Shown: positions 52,686 through 61,200 of the stretch, one piece after another | Layout: each line of letters opens with the position of its first letter | Position numbering within the stretch: the stretch's first letter is position 1 | DNA from: Pseudomonas reactans | Lineage (GTDB): Bacteria; Pseudomonadota; Gammaproteobacteria; Pseudomonadales; Pseudomonadaceae | Reading direction: 5' to 3' | Assembly (NCBI RefSeq): GCF_013385825.1 | Contig: NZ_JACAPG010000011.1 | Location: forward strand, 168,108 to 232,107 | Length of the DNA: 64,000 nucleotides | The notes under the pieces: model-generated | Databases searched by the model: none | What the model was told of the DNA's origin: nothing | What the model saw: only the letters and a program-made list of their open reading frames with translations | Program-made: the position numbers and the translations under genes

Positions 52686-53192
52686 TCACACCACGCCGGG
52701 CGCGGCGAGGTTGCAATATTGCCCTTTGAAATACAGCAACGGCTGCGCCGCCGCCGTCTCTTGCAGGTTCAGCGCTTTTACTTCACCGATCACGATCAGG
52801 TGATCGCCGGCGGTGTGTTCGGCGTGAATCTCGCAATCGAGCCAATGCAGGCTGCCGGCAATGATCGGGTTGCCCAAGGGCGATGCTTGCCAGTCGACGT
52901 CGTGCCATTTGTCGGTGCCACGCCGCGCGAACTGGTTGGAGATCTTGACCTGCTCGCCCGAGAGGATGTTGACGGCAAACCGACCGGCCTGGCGGATCTT
53001 GGGGTAGCTGGCGGAACTGGCCATGACGCTGAATGACACCAACGGTGGGCTCATCGACACGCTGTAGAACGACTGGCAGGTGAAGCCAATCGGCTCGCCA
53101 TCGATGTGCGATGTAATCACCGTGATGCCGGAGGCGTAGTGCCCGAGCGCTTCGCGAAAGCTGGCCGCACAGGGACGTGACAGGGTGGGCAT
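52686..53192 (-). CDS. Flavin reductase (HpaC/SnaB-type), probable partner of MesX/MesD
   Basis: A 168-residue FMN-binding split-barrel flavin reductase. FREALGHYASGITVITSHIDGEPIGFTCQSFYSVSMSPPLVSFSV is the classic N-terminal signature, then FAVNILSGEQVKISNQFA. It supplies reduced FMN to a partner oxygenase. Its ATG overlaps the mesD stop (ATGA), so it is translationally coupled to mesD. That position makes it likely that it feeds reduced flavin to the O2-dependent methionine-synthesis system; this is inference. Confidence 0.88.
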   Translation of the reverse strand: MPTLSRPCAASFREALGHYASGITVITSHIDGEPIGFTCQSFYSVSMSPPLVSFSVMASSASYPKIRQAGRFAVNILSGEQVKISNQFARRGTDKWHDVDWQASPLGNPIIAGSLHWLDCEIHAEHTAGDHLIVIGEVKALNLQETAAAQPLLYFKGQYCNLAAPGVV

Positions 53193-54220
53193 CAGTTCGA
53201 CAGTTCTCGGCGGATGATTTCAGCGCCGGCACTCAACGCCTTCAGCTTGCCTCGCGCAACGCGGCGGGGCAGGGGCGCCATGCCGCAGTTGGTGCACGGG
53301 TAAAGCTTGTCGGCATCCACGAATTGCAGGGCTTTGCGCAGGGTATTGGCAACTTCTTCCGGTGTTTCAATGGCGTGGTTGGCCACGTCAATGGCACCGA
53401 CCATCACTTTTTTACCGCGAATCAGTTCGATGAGTTCCATGGGCACATGGGAGTTGTGGCATTCCAGCGAGACGATATCGATGCTCGATTGCTGCAACTT
53501 GGGAAACGCCTCTTCATATTGGCGCCACTCGGAGCCCAAGGTCTTTTTCCAATCGGTATTGGCCTTGATCCCGTAGCCGTAGCAGATGTGCACCGCTGTT
53601 TCACATTTAAGGCCTTCGATGGCCCTTTCCAGGGTGGCAACGCCCCAGTCATTCACCTCGTCAAAGAAGACGTTAAAGGCAGGCTCGTCAAACTGGATGA
53701 TATCCACGCCCGCCGCTTCCAATTCCCGGGCTTCTTCATTGAGGATCTTGGCGAATTCCCAGGCCAGTTTTTCGCGGCTTTTATAGTGGTTGTCGTACAG
53801 CGTGTCGATCATCGTCATAGGGCCTGGCAGCGCCCACTTGATCGGTTGGTTGGTTTGCTGGCGCAGGAACTTGGCGTCTTCGACAAACACCGGCTTTTGA
53901 CGCGCGACAGCCCCCACCACGGTCGGCACGCTCGCGTCATAACGGTCACGGATTCTGACGGTTTCGCGCTTCTCGAAATCCACACCGCTGAGGTGTTCGA
54001 TGAAGGTGGTGACGAAGTGTTGGCGTGTTTGTTCGCCATCACTGACGATATCAATCCCGGCGTTTTGTTGTTCTTGCAGCGACAAGCGCAACGCGTCTTG
54101 CTTGCCCTCGATCAATGCTTCTTCTTGCAGTTTCCAGGGCGACCAGAGTGTCTCGGGTTGTGCCAGCCAGGACGGTTTAGGCAAGCTGCCGGCGATTGAT
54201 GTAGGCAATAACTTTTTCAT
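53192..54220 (-). CDS. mesD: Core methionine synthase MesD
   Basis: A 342-residue protein with only the MetE-like catalytic barrel and no folate-binding N-terminal domain. Zinc ligands are visible as HxC in AVHICYG, the glutamate of SLECHNSH and the cysteine of CTNCGMAP; SDGEQTRQHF and LPGPMTMIDTLYD contact homocysteine in relatives. MesD makes methionine without 5-methyl-THF or cobalamin but requires a DUF1852 partner and oxygen. The start at 54220 lies 28 bp after mesX. Upstream in-frame sequence is not homologous. Confidence 0.88.
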   Translation of the reverse strand: MKKLLPTSIAGSLPKPSWLAQPETLWSPWKLQEEALIEGKQDALRLSLQEQQNAGIDIVSDGEQTRQHFVTTFIEHLSGVDFEKRETVRIRDRYDASVPTVVGAVARQKPVFVEDAKFLRQQTNQPIKWALPGPMTMIDTLYDNHYKSREKLAWEFAKILNEEARELEAAGVDIIQFDEPAFNVFFDEVNDWGVATLERAIEGLKCETAVHICYGYGIKANTDWKKTLGSEWRQYEEAFPKLQQSSIDIVSLECHNSHVPMELIELIRGKKVMVGAIDVANHAIETPEEVANTLRKALQFVDADKLYPCTNCGMAPLPRRVARGKLKALSAGAEIIRRELSN

Positions 54221-54248
54221 TAAAGGGTGACCTTGTCTTTTAAGGGAA

Positions 54249-55232
54249 TCAACGCGCGCAGTGGGCAGACCACTGCTCCAGTACCGACTGGTAGGGCTTG
54301 ATGAAGTGCTCTTCAACAAACTTGCCCTGTTCAATGGCCAGTCGGCCGCGTTCTTCGCGGTCATACACAATCCGCGTCAGTGAATAGTCCTGGTGTTGCA
54401 GGCTGGGTTGATAGGATTTGCCGGCTGCCGAGTTCGCGTTGTAGATCTCTGGGCGGTAAATCTTCTGGAAGGTGTCCATGGTGCTGATGGTGCTGATCAG
54501 CTCAAGGGTGCTGTAGTCGCTGAGCAAATCCCCGGAAAAGTAAAACGCCAGGGGCGCAACGCTATTGGCCGGCATGAAATAGCGAACCTTGAGCCCCATC
54601 TTGTTGAAGTACTCATCCGTCAGGGAGTATTCATCTTGCTGGTATTCAACGCCCAGCACAGGGTGCAGGTTTTCGGTGCGGTGATAGGTCTTGGCGCTCG
54701 ACACGCTCAGGCAGATCACGGGCGGTTTGTTGAAGTGCTCTTTGTACGTGCTGGAATTCACGAAGCTCTTGAACAACTTCCCGTGCAGCTCGCCGAAGTC
54801 AGCGGGTGTGCTGAACTGGGCTTGATCTTTGTTGTGCTCCAGCAAGCGCACGCTGAAGTCATAGTCGCGTACATAAGAGGAAAAGTTATTGCCGACAATG
54901 CCGGCCAGGCGCTCGTTGGTTTTGCGATCGACAATATTGGTTTTCAATATTTCAATCAAAGGAATGGCATGGCCGCTGCGCTGGGCATCCATGTCCATTT
55001 CTACGGAAATGATTTCAAGCTCGACCGTGTAGCGATCGCCGTTGGGGTTGTCCCAATGGGCCAAGGCATTGAAGCGGTTGTCGATCATCCGCAACGTGTT
55101 GCGCAAGTTTTCTTGACGGCTCGCGCCCCTCGCCAGGTTGGCAAAGTTGGTGGTGATGCGCGTGTTTTCGGCGGGGTGATAGTGCTCGTCGAAACGAATG
55201 CTCTTGACCGTAAATGCAAATTCTTTGTTCAT
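54249..55232 (-). CDS. mesX: DUF1852 family protein MesX
   Basis: A 327-residue DUF1852 protein. The opening MNKEFAFTVKSIRFDEHYHP and the conserved-looking NFANLARGASRQENLRNTLRMIDNRFNALAHWDNP are the family marks. DUF1852 is required for MesD activity together with O2; the methyl donor is not known. It is first in the operon mesX-mesD-flavin reductase. The ATG at 55232 gives the usual N-terminus. A palindrome at 55263 lies close upstream. Confidence 0.88.
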   Translation of the reverse strand: MNKEFAFTVKSIRFDEHYHPAENTRITTNFANLARGASRQENLRNTLRMIDNRFNALAHWDNPNGDRYTVELEIISVEMDMDAQRSGHAIPLIEILKTNIVDRKTNERLAGIVGNNFSSYVRDYDFSVRLLEHNKDQAQFSTPADFGELHGKLFKSFVNSSTYKEHFNKPPVICLSVSSAKTYHRTENLHPVLGVEYQQDEYSLTDEYFNKMGLKVRYFMPANSVAPLAFYFSGDLLSDYSTLELISTISTMDTFQKIYRPEIYNANSAAGKSYQPSLQHQDYSLTRIVYDREERGRLAIEQGKFVEEHFIKPYQSVLEQWSAHCAR

Positions 55233-55262
55233 TGTGATGCCACACCCTGATTGCCGCGATAG

Positions 55263-55282
55263 CACCTGAACGTGTTCAAGTG
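55263..55282. promoter_or_regulatory. Palindromic operator candidate upstream of mesX
   Basis: CACCTGAACGTGTTCAAGTG is a 20-bp dyad with one mismatch per arm plus the centre. It contains TGAA-N4-TTCA and is followed by a second CGTGTTCA 12 bp further. It lies 31 bp before the mesX start and probably overlaps the promoter. It resembles, with one-base-shorter spacing, the MetR consensus TGAA-N5-TTCA. Confidence 0.5.
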
Positions 55283-55511
55283 CGTGTTCAGCGGTCTATA
55301 ACTTGTCTTGAAGTAGGGTGCATTCTAGGCAGGCAGCAACATGAGCAAAACTGAATTGATTTCACCGCAGCGTTAGCGCTCCTCATGATGGGGTGTAGGC
55401 CCGTTGCACGGCCAGCGCCAAAACCAGCCCCTTTGTGGGCAAACCGGTCTACCATGCCTCCCCGGCAGTGGTTCCACGCGCTACCGACCTCTCTCTTGCA
55501 AGGTATCGCCC

Positions 55512-55745
55512 ATGTCCATTGACCAGATTTCCCTCCCTAAAGGCGTAGGCCCTCACGCCACCAAGCTCCTCGACGCCATCACCGGCGCTGCCACACACGA
55601 TGAACTCAACCGCGCCGGCGGCAAGGCCGAAGGGTTTGTGCTCGGGCTGGAATCCACCAAGGCGATCAAGAGCCAGATCGCCGAGTCGCTGTATGTGGCC
55701 TACGACGACGCGGCGAGCAATCGGGCAACGGAATTGAAGGGCTAG
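55512..55745 (+). CDS. Small hypothetical protein
   Basis: A 77-residue helical protein (MSIDQISLPKGVGPHATKLL and GGKAEGFVLGLESTKAIKSQIAESLYVAYDDAASNRA). It has no signal peptide or recognised domain. AAGG upstream supports the ATG at 55512. It converges on, and overlaps by 4 bp, the Stv-like gene. A toxin-partner relationship is conceivable but unsupported. Confidence 0.55.
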   Translation: MSIDQISLPKGVGPHATKLLDAITGAATHDELNRAGGKAEGFVLGLESTKAIKSQIAESLYVAYDDAASNRATELKG

Positions 55746-56206
55746 CGCCAGGCAGGTTTCTTCGGGTCCGGATTGAACGGCCTGAGCGACTGTTGCCATG
55801 CCGGGGCCGGCAAGTTACTGCGGCAGGCGCACCAATGCACCGGTGTCGGATTATTGATATCGCCCCAGCCTTTGGCTTCATAGGACGCCATGATCTCGCT
55901 CAACCGCCAGGCGTCACCGGCCCCGGCAATCAACTGCGTATGAGGCGCCGGCGTGGGGTTGATCGTCAGCGGCGGGTTGGTGGAGTCCAGCAGCCAGTAA
56001 TCCTTCACCAGCCCGCCCCGGGACACGACGTTAGGGGCTAGACGCGGGTTCATCGAATTGGGGTTGGATTCGATCCGGCCCGCCACGTTGTCCCGGATGG
56101 GAATGCCGTCGGCCGTCCAGAAGTACAGCGTGAAGCCCTTTGGCAGCGCAAAAGGGGGAAACCCGTCCCCACAGGCCAGCCCGTGCCCCGACAATACAAT
56201 CGCCAT
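55742..56206 (-). CDS. Putative adhesin Stv-like protein
   Basis: A 154-residue protein opening MAIVLSGHGLACGDGFPPFALPKGFTLYFWTADG, which matches the Stv-type pattern (SGHG.....F.[LV]P.G..[IL].F[YW]). It ends with PVHWCACRSNLP, another feature of that family. Stv proteins occur as stand-alone genes or C-terminal domains of polymorphic toxins and are called adhesins without strong evidence. No signal peptide. ATG at 56206 gives the family start. Confidence 0.6.
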   Translation of the reverse strand: MAIVLSGHGLACGDGFPPFALPKGFTLYFWTADGIPIRDNVAGRIESNPNSMNPRLAPNVVSRGGLVKDYWLLDSTNPPLTINPTPAPHTQLIAGAGDAWRLSEIMASYEAKGWGDINNPTPVHWCACRSNLPAPAWQQSLRPFNPDPKKPAWR

Positions 56207-56384
56207 GCTGATTCCCCGCTCGTTTGAGGTGTGCCGAGCGCCCCTTCGCAGGAGGGGCGAGTTGAATTCAGAACGTGTGAGGTGGGCGGAATATTCCAGT
56301 CGCGGGCAAAAATAACCCAGAAATCTTGTCATGAGGGTGCGCTACAGTGGGTGCCTGACGCTGGCCCGATAGAAAGGAATGCCC

Positions 56385-56987
56385 ATGACATTGACCGTCG
56401 AAACCCTGCTCAACCTGGCCATGGCCAACCCCATCAACGCCGAAATCATCGCGCGCCTGCCTGACCTGGGGGTGGACCAGTGCTTTCTCACGGCGGGCTG
56501 CCTGTTCCAGGCGGTGTGGAACCATCAGTCGAATCTACCTGCGGCCCAGGGTGTAAAGGACTACGACGTTTTCTATTTCGATACGGACCTGTCCTACGAA
56601 GCTGAGGACGCGGTGATCCGTGCGGCTGAGCGGTTGTTCCAGGACCTGGGCGTCAACGTCGAGGTGAAGAACCAGGCGCGGGTTCATCTCTGGTACGGCG
56701 AGCGGTTTGGTCGGCCTTATCCGCAGTTGCACACGGCCAAACAGGGCATCGACCGGTATCTGGTGGCGGGCACCTGCATCGGGTTGGAGATTGCCACGGG
56801 CGAGCTGTACGCGCCGTATGGGTTGGAGGACGTGGCGCAGGGCCTGCTGCGCATCAACCCACTGCATCCGGAACCTGAGTTGTTTTTGCAGAAGGCCCGC
56901 AGTTATCAGGCGCGCTGGCCTTGGCTCAGGTTTGTAGAGGCAGCCCGCAGAGGTCCATTTCTATCGTCTGCCAAAACTTGCCCATGA
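56385..56987 (+). CDS. Nucleotidyltransferase-family protein (DUF925/NTP_transf_6)
   Basis: A 200-residue protein of the PF06042-type nucleotidyltransferase family. FLTAGCLFQAVWNHQSN carries the G-[GS]-like helix; KDYDVFYFDTDLSYEAED has the DxD metal site; HTAKQGIDRYLVAGTCIGLEI is typical of the family. The substrate is unknown. ATG at 56385 has AGGA 6 nt upstream; the ATG at 56379 directly abuts that site. Converges on the PIN-like gene. Confidence 0.8.
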   Translation: MTLTVETLLNLAMANPINAEIIARLPDLGVDQCFLTAGCLFQAVWNHQSNLPAAQGVKDYDVFYFDTDLSYEAEDAVIRAAERLFQDLGVNVEVKNQARVHLWYGERFGRPYPQLHTAKQGIDRYLVAGTCIGLEIATGELYAPYGLEDVAQGLLRINPLHPEPELFLQKARSYQARWPWLRFVEAARRGPFLSSAKTCP

Positions 56988-56992
56988 ATCAT

Positions 56993-58150
56993 CTACGGTA
57001 GTGGGGGTGCTGGCACCGCAGCCGAACGTGCATCCAAGGCTGACTCGATGTCGCTGATCAAGTCTTCAAGGCTAGTGACTACTTTGGCTTTGCATTTGAT
57101 TTGTGCATTTTTCAAGGCGTTTGCAGTAGCCAAGTCAGCTCTGAAGAAATCGACATAAGGGATGTACAGCGTGTGGATTAAATCACCGAGGTCGCTGTCT
57201 CGCGCTTTTCTCGTGTTCTTGGTTGATACCACGGATGATAAAAACATCTGGGCGATAAATTTTGACGCGACATACATCGAGGGCGAGCCTTCGGGGCTGG
57301 CGGTTACTAGACTGTTGGCTGGGATGTGTCCTTCTGAAAGCGCGTCAATAAAGTCTTGGGGCGCTTTGTCAGCCAGTTGTTTCGCCAACGCCGTCAGACG
57401 TTTATTGACCTCGGAGGCGCTTGCTCCCGTCGCCACCAATTCGTCATGGAGGGTTTTAAGCTCTGCGGATGACTCGGTAAGCAGATGGTTAAGCCCTTTG
57501 CCTGCCGTCCGTAGGCCTGTTGAAAACTGTGTTGAGGTGTTCCAGTTTTTTACATACCAATTGGATAAAAAATCTAAGTCGTTAACAGAGTCCTGCATGG
57601 CGATGGCGAGAGCCGAAGTAAAGTCCTGAGCAGAGAGCATCTCCAACGTTTTGCTCTGCTTGATCGGAAACTCCCGAGTGATATCTCTCATCAGTGTGTT
57701 GTCGGTAGCCAATGCTTTCTTTGTTTTGGCTTTATCCGCGCGTCGCTGCTGCCTGTTTTTTGGCGGCTCAGTACTCTGATCGTTGCTTGTGTCGTCTTTC
57801 CATAACTCTGCCAGGTTGGGGAGCCAGTGACCGCGATCATTCAGTACACCCGACGTGACAGTTCCTGAAAGCTCATTGATGATGAGCGATATGGGGTCCA
57901 TGAACACTTTTGTCCCGCAGAGTTGTTTGATGCACGACAAGCGTAATTGTCCAAATTCGACACTTGCAATATCAACAGGCACCGCCTCCATGATATGAGC
58001 CATGGAGTATCTAATTTCGATTTTTCCGCTGTTAACCCAGTGGAGTAATTTTGACTTTATTTGGCTCATGGCGTGACCATCTTTGCCTTGAGCGCGGGAG
58101 AGGTTCGAAAAATCGCTACTGTCCAGATATACCTGCATTGAGGTGTTCAT
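56993..58150 (-). CDS. PIN-like-domain protein of unknown function
   Basis: A 385-residue cytoplasmic protein. The start MQVYLDSSDFSNLSR resembles the first acidic strand of PIN nucleases. The C-terminal LGDLIHTLYIPYVDFFRADLATANALKN resembles their late Asp strand (D..H..Y.PY.D.F..D). Between them is a lysine/glutamine-rich linker (PKNRQQRRADKAKTKKA). If it is a PIN domain, it may cleave RNA; the family is unnamed to me. Composition is less GC-rich than the neighbours, hinting at transfer. Confidence 0.5.
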   Translation of the reverse strand: MNTSMQVYLDSSDFSNLSRAQGKDGHAMSQIKSKLLHWVNSGKIEIRYSMAHIMEAVPVDIASVEFGQLRLSCIKQLCGTKVFMDPISLIINELSGTVTSGVLNDRGHWLPNLAELWKDDTSNDQSTEPPKNRQQRRADKAKTKKALATDNTLMRDITREFPIKQSKTLEMLSAQDFTSALAIAMQDSVNDLDFLSNWYVKNWNTSTQFSTGLRTAGKGLNHLLTESSAELKTLHDELVATGASASEVNKRLTALAKQLADKAPQDFIDALSEGHIPANSLVTASPEGSPSMYVASKFIAQMFLSSVVSTKNTRKARDSDLGDLIHTLYIPYVDFFRADLATANALKNAQIKCKAKVVTSLEDLISDIESALDARSAAVPAPPLP

Positions 58151-58421
58151 ACTTCAAGAAGATTCCTTTTTTCGTGAAGCCTGGATGGTATCAATGCGAC
58201 ATCATTTCGGGCAAGAGTCCATGGGTGTAGAGCTGGCGTAGCAGTGCTTCCGGATTTAAGCGGGTAGCTCGGTTCTTCAGGGGGTGTGCATGCAGCGGGT
58301 CAGTGGGATCGCACGCAGTCCCATTGAGTATTTGATTGAATTTTTGAAGGTGGGTTGAGTCATTGAAGGATGCACAGAAAAGCCCTTTTTCATCACCGCT
58401 GACGACAGCCAAGGATCGCCC

Positions 58422-58862
58422 ATGACCTTCTTCATCTTCCTGCTCGCCTGCGCCGCCGCTGCCAGTACCGGCATGCTCTTCAAACCCGGTGCCTGGTACG
58501 AATCCCTGGTCAAACCCGGCTTCACGCCGCCCAATTGGCTGTTTCCGGTGGCGTGGACGATCATTTACCTGCTGCTGGCCTGGGCCGGTTACCGCCTCAG
58601 CCTGATTCCGGGCAGCCAAACCGTGTTGGCCTTGTGGGCGGCGCAGATTGCGTTGAATACCTTGTGGACACCGGTGTTTTTCGGCGCCCATCGCATCCTC
58701 GCCGGGATGGTGATTCTGGCCGTGTTGTGGCTGACCGTCGCGACGATGGTGGTGCTGGCGGTGCAGTTGGACCTGATCACCGGCTTGATCCTGTTCCCGT
58801 ACCTGGCGTGGTTGTGTGTGGCGGCGGCGCTGAACTTCTCGATCCTGCGCAATAACCGCTGA
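58422..58862 (+). CDS. tspO: TspO/MBR family membrane protein
   Basis: A 146-residue five-helix protein of the TspO (peripheral benzodiazepine receptor) family, which binds porphyrins and responds to oxidative stress. PGAWYESLVKPGFTPPNWLFPVAWTIIYLLLAWAGYRL and NTLWTPVFFGAH are the family blocks, including the conserved W-x-P-x-FF. AAGGA precedes the ATG. Its TGA stop overlaps the next ATG (TGATG), so it is coupled to the hydrolase gene. Confidence 0.9.
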   Translation: MTFFIFLLACAAAASTGMLFKPGAWYESLVKPGFTPPNWLFPVAWTIIYLLLAWAGYRLSLIPGSQTVLALWAAQIALNTLWTPVFFGAHRILAGMVILAVLWLTVATMVVLAVQLDLITGLILFPYLAWLCVAAALNFSILRNNR

Positions 58863-59806
58863 TGGCCGTAAAAGCCTGGCCTGCCAGTGAGCCCGAACTG
58901 GCCGAGATGCGCCGCTTCAACCAAAAGCTCGCCTGGTTGCCGCGCTTCAAGATCCGCAATCGCGTCACGCCGCGTTTGATCCAGGCGTTGTTGCGGGTCA
59001 GCCAAAAGATCAAGCGAGCCCCTTTGGCTGAAACCCACTACGTCGACTCAGTGCCCGTGCGCATCCTGCGCCCCAGCGGCCAGCCCAAGGGCGTGGTACT
59101 GGATATCCATGGCGGCGGCTGGGTGATCGGCAATGCGCAGATGGATGACGACCTCAACCTGGGCATGGTCAATGCCTGCGACGTGGCGGTGGTGTCGGTG
59201 GATTATCGGCTGGCGGTCGACACGCCGGTCGAAGGGCTGATGGACGACTGCCTGGCGGCGGCGCGGTGGCTGCTCACCACGGAGGAATTTGCCGGGCTGC
59301 CGGTGATAGTCGTCGGCGAATCGGCCGGTGGGCACTTGGCAGCGGCGACCTTGCTGGCGTTGAAGCAATGGCCAGAATTGCTCCAGCGGGTGAGCGGGGC
59401 GGTATTGTATTACGGCGTCTACGACCTGACCGGCACCCCCAGCGTGCGCGCGGCGGGGCCCGACACCTTGTTGCTGGACGGGCCGGGCATGGTCGAGGCG
59501 CTGCGCCTGCTCACGCCGGGGTTGAGCGATGACGCGCGACGCCAGCCGCCGTTGTCACCCTTGTATGGCGACTTTGAAGGCTTGCCGCCGGCGTTGATGT
59601 TCGTGGGTGCGCTTGATCCGTTGAAGGATGACACGCTGTTGATCGCCGAGCGGTGGCCGGGGGCTGAGGCGCATTTGTTGCCGGAGGCGGCACATGGGTT
59701 TATTCATTTTCCGGTGGTGATGGGGAAGGAAGTACTTGCCTTTAGCCGTGAGTGGATAGGCCAGCGAGTCAACGGGGAAGTACTCAACCTTCCATCGTCC
59801 GATTAA
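58862..59806 (+). CDS. Alpha/beta hydrolase (hormone-sensitive-lipase family)
   Basis: A 314-residue esterase-type hydrolase of the HSL group. DIHGGGWVIG is the oxyanion motif, VVGESAGGHLA has the nucleophile serine, GALDPLKDD the acid and AAHGFIHFP the catalytic histidine. There is no signal peptide. It is translationally coupled to tspO, and both might be involved in handling a hydrophobic ester or porphyrin-type ligand; that link is inference. Confidence 0.88.
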   Translation: MAVKAWPASEPELAEMRRFNQKLAWLPRFKIRNRVTPRLIQALLRVSQKIKRAPLAETHYVDSVPVRILRPSGQPKGVVLDIHGGGWVIGNAQMDDDLNLGMVNACDVAVVSVDYRLAVDTPVEGLMDDCLAAARWLLTTEEFAGLPVIVVGESAGGHLAAATLLALKQWPELLQRVSGAVLYYGVYDLTGTPSVRAAGPDTLLLDGPGMVEALRLLTPGLSDDARRQPPLSPLYGDFEGLPPALMFVGALDPLKDDTLLIAERWPGAEAHLLPEAAHGFIHFPVVMGKEVLAFSREWIGQRVNGEVLNLPSSD

Positions 59807-59840
59807 TCTTTCGCCTTTCAATACAGCGCAAGGAACAAAC

Positions 59841-60305
59841 GTGCCTGTGAACTCACTTAGCCTACGCCCGGCGATTGTCACCGACCTCCCGTCAATCTAC
59901 CGAGGCGAGTTGGCCTACATCCAACAGTGGGAGCCCACTCACGAAGCCGGCTGGCGCTCGCAGGTGGAGCGCAACCTCGCTCTGTGGGTCGATAACTTCG
60001 AGCTGCTCACGGTAGCGGTGCTCGACGGTCAATTTGTCGGGTATTCGCTATGGAGACCCGAGGACAGTTTCGCCGAGCTCTACACGATCAATGTCAGCGA
60101 AGCTTATCGGCGCCAGGGGATAGGTCGGGCATTACTGGATGCCTATGGGGTTGCGGCGTTGGGCAGCGGCTGCACTCACCTGAGTTTAAGCGTGCGTCCA
60201 GACAACCCTGCCCGGCGGATGTATGAATGTGCAGGGTTTATCGCGGTGGGGACAGACTCCCACTGTTACCTTCGCTATGAACGCGCAAATGGATTGGGAA
60301 CTTAA
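59841..60305 (+). CDS. GNAT-family N-acetyltransferase A
   Basis: A 154-residue GNAT acetyltransferase. The acetyl-CoA-binding loop is RRQGIGRALLDAYG, preceded by ELYTINVSEAY and followed by LSVRPDNPARRMYECAGFIAVG. Substrate unknown. The start is GTG at 59841 with AAGGA upstream. It follows the hydrolase gene by 34 bp. Confidence 0.85.
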   Translation: MPVNSLSLRPAIVTDLPSIYRGELAYIQQWEPTHEAGWRSQVERNLALWVDNFELLTVAVLDGQFVGYSLWRPEDSFAELYTINVSEAYRRQGIGRALLDAYGVAALGSGCTHLSLSVRPDNPARRMYECAGFIAVGTDSHCYLRYERANGLGT

Positions 60306-60363
60306 AACTTGATCGATTAGTCAGGTTAATCAGTTGTTCTAATTCTATAAAAAGGACTCCCCC

Positions 60364-60588
60364 ATGCGCGAATACACCCTCGACTACCTGTTCAACGACG
60401 AGCCCCGCACCCATGTGTTCGAACTCAAGCAACCCCAGCTACCCGTGCATGAAGCGGCGTTGCATTTGCTGCAGCTGCATTTTGGCGACGCCGAGAATGG
60501 CTTGATCCTGCCGCCCGCGGATGCGAGCCCGGATGAAATTCTGGAGCAGGCGCAGGTGGTGGGGATTACGCAGATAGCCGTTGCATGA
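60364..60588 (+). CDS. Small conserved hypothetical protein
   Basis: A 74-residue acidic protein (MREYTLDYLFNDEPRTHVFE...HLLQLHFGDAENGLILPP). Recognisably a compact alpha/beta protein but with no named domain I know. AAGGA precedes the ATG. Its stop overlaps the start of the next gene by 4 bp (ATGA). Confidence 0.6.
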   Translation: MREYTLDYLFNDEPRTHVFELKQPQLPVHEAALHLLQLHFGDAENGLILPPADASPDEILEQAQVVGITQIAVA

Positions 60589-61082
60589 GTTCAATCCCGA
60601 TCATTCAGGTGGCCACTGCGGCGGATATCCCTGAGGTATTGAGGTTCGTGCTGCAAGCCCGTGCCGAGCTTTTCCCCAAGCTCAGTGCGACGGGGATGCC
60701 GGCGGACTTGGCGCAGTTCGAGGCGATCTATCTGCACGGCGATGGACGATTTCTGATCGCGCGTGATAAGGGCCAGATCGTCGCTGCCATCGGCTCTCTG
60801 CCCTATGACGAGCGTTTCCCGCAGTTGAATTACCAGGGCCGCAAGACCGTGGAGGTGGTGCGCCTGTTTGTGCTGCCGGCGTTTCGTCGTTTTGGTCTGG
60901 CGGGCGAGTTGTACCGTGCGCTGGAGGCGCAGGCCAAAGCAGATCGGGTCGCGGTGATGTACCTGCACACCCATCCGTTTTTGCCGGGGGCGATTGATTT
61001 TTGGCTTCGGCAGGGATTCGAGGTGGTGGATGTGGACGCGGACCCGGTGTGGCGCACGACGCATATGCAGCGCACCCTCTAA
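60585..61082 (+). CDS. GNAT-family N-acetyltransferase B
   Basis: A 165-residue GNAT protein. KTVEVVRLFVLPAFRRFGLAGELYRALEAQA is the CoA-binding region; WLRQGFEVVDVDADPVWRTTHMQRTL ends the chain. It is translationally coupled to the 74-residue gene and lies close behind it, forming a small operon. Substrate unknown. Confidence 0.83.
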   Translation: MSSIPIIQVATAADIPEVLRFVLQARAELFPKLSATGMPADLAQFEAIYLHGDGRFLIARDKGQIVAAIGSLPYDERFPQLNYQGRKTVEVVRLFVLPAFRRFGLAGELYRALEAQAKADRVAVMYLHTHPFLPGAIDFWLRQGFEVVDVDADPVWRTTHMQRTL

Positions 61083-61091
61083 CACCACCAC

Positions 61092-61191
61092 CCCACTGTA
61101 GGAGCTGGCTTGCCGGCGATGGCGGTGTATCAGCAAACAGAGAGGCAAGCAGGTCTGGCGCTATCGCCGGCAAGCCGGCTCCTACAGTGGG
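61092..61191. repeat. REP-pair element (CTGTAGGAGCTGGCTTGCC type)
   Basis: Arms 61092-61120 and 61163-61191 are 29-bp inverted repeats with one mismatch (CCCACTGTAGGAGC... and its complement). The interior has no clear features. It lies between the GNAT gene and the convergent ABC operon and differs in sequence from the REPINs at 12178, 21958 and 25015. Confidence 0.82.
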
Positions 61192-61200
61192 ATATATTGA

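Noticed and set aside
58191..58691. A 166-codon frame opposite tspO
   Set aside because: Overlaps a well-defined TspO gene; no recognisable domain.
19394..61191. CRISPR array
   Set aside because: The repeats at 19394, 37765 and 61092 are single inverted pairs and the REPINs are dispersed, not regularly spaced direct repeats; no cas gene is present.
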